A stretch of 64,000 nt of DNA from Marisa cornuarietis (lineage: Eukaryota > Mollusca > Gastropoda > Architaenioglossa > Ampullariidae): assembly GCA_004794655.1 (NCBI GenBank), contig SMMW01000614.1, positions 3,164,501 through 3,228,500 of the forward strand, in the 5' to 3' direction. Position 1 is the first letter of the stretch, and the number at the start of each line of letters is the position of its first letter. Made by a program: the position numbers and the translations under genes. A model generated the notes under the pieces. The model made no database searches and was not told the DNA's origin. It saw only the letters and a list, made by a program, of their open reading frames with translations. Positions 61,224 through 64,000 of this stretch are shown piece after piece.

Positions 61224-62774
61224 AAAATTCGTAATACGAGGCACAACTATATCTCCTATTTTAAACTGAAAGATAATAATCTATAATTTACTTAAGCTAT
61301 ATCACAGTATTCTGGCACAGATCCCGTAAAAGACTAAAAGTTTCGAAATAAATTACAAAACTGTTTTAATAGGCTACTGTTAGTCTCACTTTGTAAATAC
61401 TGAGTCCTGTAAAATCCCTCTGAAGAGTGCGCAGCTATTTATGTGTAGAAACTCATTCACAATATTTGTTTTGCACATCAAAATATGTCAGGTACATCTA
61501 CGAGTTTATGTTCCACTGATCAAATAGTGAAGAAACACCTGTCGAGTTTTATCCAAAAATGGTGACCTATGATCAACACATCTGAAATGTAGTGCAGGGA
61601 ACTAACCACAAACTTGTAAAATGACAGATATTGCTTTAAAACATTTGCTAAACTAAATAATTTAAGTAAATGATAACAGAAATAAATGAAGCACTGTTTT
61701 GAGCACACAAAGTTTGGTTTATGATATTCTATCATCTTGGCTTAATAGTTGTATAAGAACAATCACAATTGGCCATATTATATGTGACAAAATGAAATAA
61801 ACGATGCATTAAATAGAAAGGTTTGTGATGAAGAGATCTGCACAAACAATGAGGGCAAACTTATTCAAGATTCGTATTCGAAACAGAGGCGTTCACTTCA
61901 AGCTGAAGATGTCTGTCAATCTTCGTAATTAAAGGCATATTATGCAGTTCATATTTTCAAGCATGTAATTTCTTGATAATGTATAATGTGCATTTTCTAG
62001 AAGTACTGTTTGAAGATGATGTTGACGATTATAATGATCTTTTTATTACTTCGTCAACAGTACCACCTATGTTGTTGCTCACCTGCGATTTCAGTAAGGA
62101 GGTATAATACACATTTGTGATTTCAGCACATGGCTTGACGAAAGTTAAAGCCAACCATGGCAGTTCCTACGTAAGCAATATGAAGATATATACTATTTAA
62201 TAATAGACTATTTGAGAATATCGTCTTCGCCGAATGTGGCAGTTTGAAGCTGTCACTAAAATGGAAAGCCTGTGACTCTGCAAATAAACAGTTTATTCCT
62301 CTAATTTCAAAACATCAGATTGAAATAGTAGAAAATGTTCATGAAAAACTATCAGTTGAGCAGTTTATTAATTTCACTGCATCGTTCCAGGCGACTGTAT
62401 AGGTGCGTGTGTGTGCACGCGTTTGTAGGACGATCGGGTACATCTGTAGTGTGCGTGTACGAGACGGGGAGACGTTATTCTTTGTTGAGTTTTTATTCTG
62501 TGATGTCGTTGCAGTGCATTTCTGACAGTAATAGTGTTTCAAATGTTATGATTGTAGCTGTGTTGATCAGAAGCTGTCGTAACCTGCTAACACATCGTTA
62601 AAAGCAGGGTTTTTTAAACTTAGGGATTGACAAATTTTGTGTGGCTTTATTTCTGACGACTAAATATTCACATAGATTTGGCATTACCTTTCATATCAAA
62701 TACATCATTTAAAAGCATTCAGTATGTTGTACTATATATATATATAATGACTTTTCTTTATAGTGCTATTCTGG
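61224..62774. other. Intergenic stretch with no gene recognised
   Basis: AT-rich DNA without convincing exons. It should contain the 5' non-coding exon and promoter of POLR1A if these lie beyond the repeats at 58218-61223, but I could not place them. GT-rich DNA occurs at 62401-62460 and a short (AT)n run at about 62733-62746. Confidence 0.4.
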
Positions 62775-63145
62775 GGGGCCGCTCGATTCGCCCCAAGACC
62801 TAATTCGCCCCACACCGAAAGTCAATTCGTCCCACGTAGGTCCAATTCGTCCCAAGACAGAAAAGTCAATTCGTCCCAAGCTCAAAAAGGCGCTGAAACA
62901 AGTAGCTATTAACGTCAAATATTACCAAAAGAGTCATATGTCTTTCCAACAATAGAGTTATAATTAAATACGCAATCTCAGCTGCCTATTTTAAGCAGAG
63001 CCATGGTTCGCTGTTAATACCGAGTAAAAGACGATTTTGCATTTGAAGCGAGGTGTCCATGGACCTTTAAGCCACCATTTTACTAAACAAAGATAGCCAC
63101 TAGTCAATACGCACGCAGCGCACGTATCTTACAATGGCAAATAGA
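62775..63145. repeat. Unnamed repeat family 'TTCGTCCCA', better-preserved copy
   Basis: The left 105 bp are a small tandem array of a degenerate unit, 'caattcgtcccaag' (TTCGCCCCA or TTCGTCCCA recurs five times). The body shares 'gtagctattaacgtcaaatatta', 'ccattttactaaacaaa' and 'tcttacaatgg' with 17585-17835. Class unknown. Confidence 0.6.
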
Positions 63146-63263
63146 CGTGATTTTTCTTTTAGATTTTCTCAGCATTTTGTTGTGAACTTGTAGTTTAATT
63201 TTTTTTAACTTTTGCTTATCATTATTAAAAATGTCCGTTAGCCAATACGCTTGCAGCGGACCT

Positions 63264-63495
63264 ATCTTCCTTGAGCATTACTCCTAACAGTCCACACAAT
63301 GCTCGTCCTTCTTACCCTCCCCCTTCTGCTCTTGCTACGTGTCTACCCATCTTTCTCTGCAGAATCGCTATATTTTCTATGTTTCTGTTACTTGGTGTCT
63401 TTTTGTGTTTTCCATCTTTGTTTTCTGTTTGTCGTCAGTATTGTCGTTTATTCTTACGCCCTCGTGTTCTATCCATTTAGTCTATTGTCTCTTAA
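63264..63495 (+). mobile_element. LINE 3'-end-only copy (F)
   Basis: It begins at 'cttccttgagcattactcctaac', the last ORF codons, and covers most of the 3' UTR to 'tccatttagtc'. The terminal AGAGCATGCTCT block is lost. It then joins a different element's tail at 63490. It shares subfamily variants with 22460-22767. Confidence 0.75.
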
Positions 63496-63600
63496 TAATA
63501 ATAATAACGGAAATTTATATAGCGCATTTCCCTTCTATACAGAAGGATCAATGCGATTTACAAAGAAATTCAAAGACACAAATTCACACAACCGACAAAG
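63490..63600 (-). repeat. 3' end of another retroelement, tail to tail with copy F
   Basis: The TAA-repeat run is followed by 'cggaaatttatatagcgcatttccc' (shown in part), the reversed form of a LINE/SINE 3' end. It adjoins the SLC1A exon. Confidence 0.45.
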
Positions 63601-63636
63601 TGAAACAGACTAAAACATGTCCACAAACAATGGTAC

Positions 63637-64000
63637 AGAGATATATCTGGGCGATAGAGAAGACCACCAGACCCAGACCGTTCATGCCAGAGCTTACCAC
63701 CAGCTTCAGGCTCTCTATAAAGTCTGTGACTTCCATCATTGCAGTTCCATTGGACGCGTTTCTGGTAGCGGCTTTAATCAAATCAACGTCTGTTGTCTCC
63801 CGTTGAAAACACATCGTCATTAAATTATCCGGAAAGCAGTTTCGGATCAAGTCCAGCAGAGCGTCCAGCGATTTGGTGTTCTTAGAGGCGCCACTGCGTG
63901 GAATGGTGTTAATGTCACGTGGGTCTCCGGGATGGATGGACAGGACAAGGATGATGCCAAGAATGACGGCTGACAGCGTTGTGGTCATGTAGTAGATCAT
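63637..64000 (-). CDS. Excitatory amino acid transporter (SLC1A family), partial exon
   Basis: SLC1A proteins co-transport glutamate or aspartate with sodium across the plasma membrane. The frame is open from the window edge. IYYMTTTLSAVILGIILVLS matches the TM4 region of EAATs. LDALLDLIRNCFPDNL follows, then a loop with two N-glycosylation sequons (NAS, NGT), then GLGLVVFSIA before the next membrane segment. The long glycosylated TM4 loop is typical of animal EAATs. The exon continues past 64000, so the Met at the edge is not the true start. The donor after 63637 (T|GTACC) is my best guess; conserved sequence ends near 63649. The rest of the gene is outside the window or in unseen exons. Confidence 0.8.

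Noticed and set aside
1..64000. CRISPR array, bacterial operon or prophage
   Set aside because: No direct-repeat/spacer pattern; the genes are spliced eukaryotic genes throughout.

Overview
This is animal nuclear DNA: AT-rich, with many short exons, canonical GT-AG introns, and a mixture of LINEs, tRNA-derived SINEs, DIRS-like and DNA-transposon remnants. Protein similarity and repeat content suggest a lophotrochozoan, most likely a gastropod mollusc. The phylum is inferred, not proved.

Layout. Positions 1-6700 are gene-poor and hold a hAT-type element (1070-1799), a piggyBac-type MITE (4293-4427) and one unexplained membrane-protein-like exon (5289-5486). LSM4 runs on the minus strand from a candidate start codon at 16450 to its stop at 6779; a 3.4-kb uninterrupted LINE ORF sits in one of its introns. 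OGFOD1 runs on the plus strand from 16768 to 29680 in 13 exons. The two genes are head to head across about 320 bp that probably act as a shared promoter. POLR1A (RNA polymerase I largest subunit) is on the minus strand from 58130 to 31415; 33 exons join in frame to 1670 residues. OGFOD1 and POLR1A converge on a 1.7-kb spacer. At the right edge (63637-64000, minus) is an exon of an SLC1A-family excitatory amino acid transporter, continuing beyond the window.

The three complete genes all serve RNA or ribosome biology: LSM4 in U6 snRNA binding and mRNA decay, OGFOD1 in hydroxylation of ribosomal protein uS12/RPS23, POLR1A in rRNA synthesis. Sharing a promoter (LSM4/OGFOD1) is plausible; co-regulation with POLR1A is speculation.

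Mobile DNA: six copies or fragments of one CR1/L2-like LINE (one full ORF, three 5'-truncated, two 3'-UTR-only), three pogo/Tigger-like elements plus a broken pogo-type transposase, a DIRS-like fragment with a pogo element nested in its recombinase, paired copies of three unnamed families (31797/40769, 7484/35331, 17585/62775), and three SINE-like units. The most unusual area is the OGFOD1-POLR1A junction. There a 35-bp OGFOD1 coding fragment, a diverged copy of the POLR1A terminal coding segment, and an inverted 28-bp POLR1A exon fragment inside a transposon all lie within about 1 kb.
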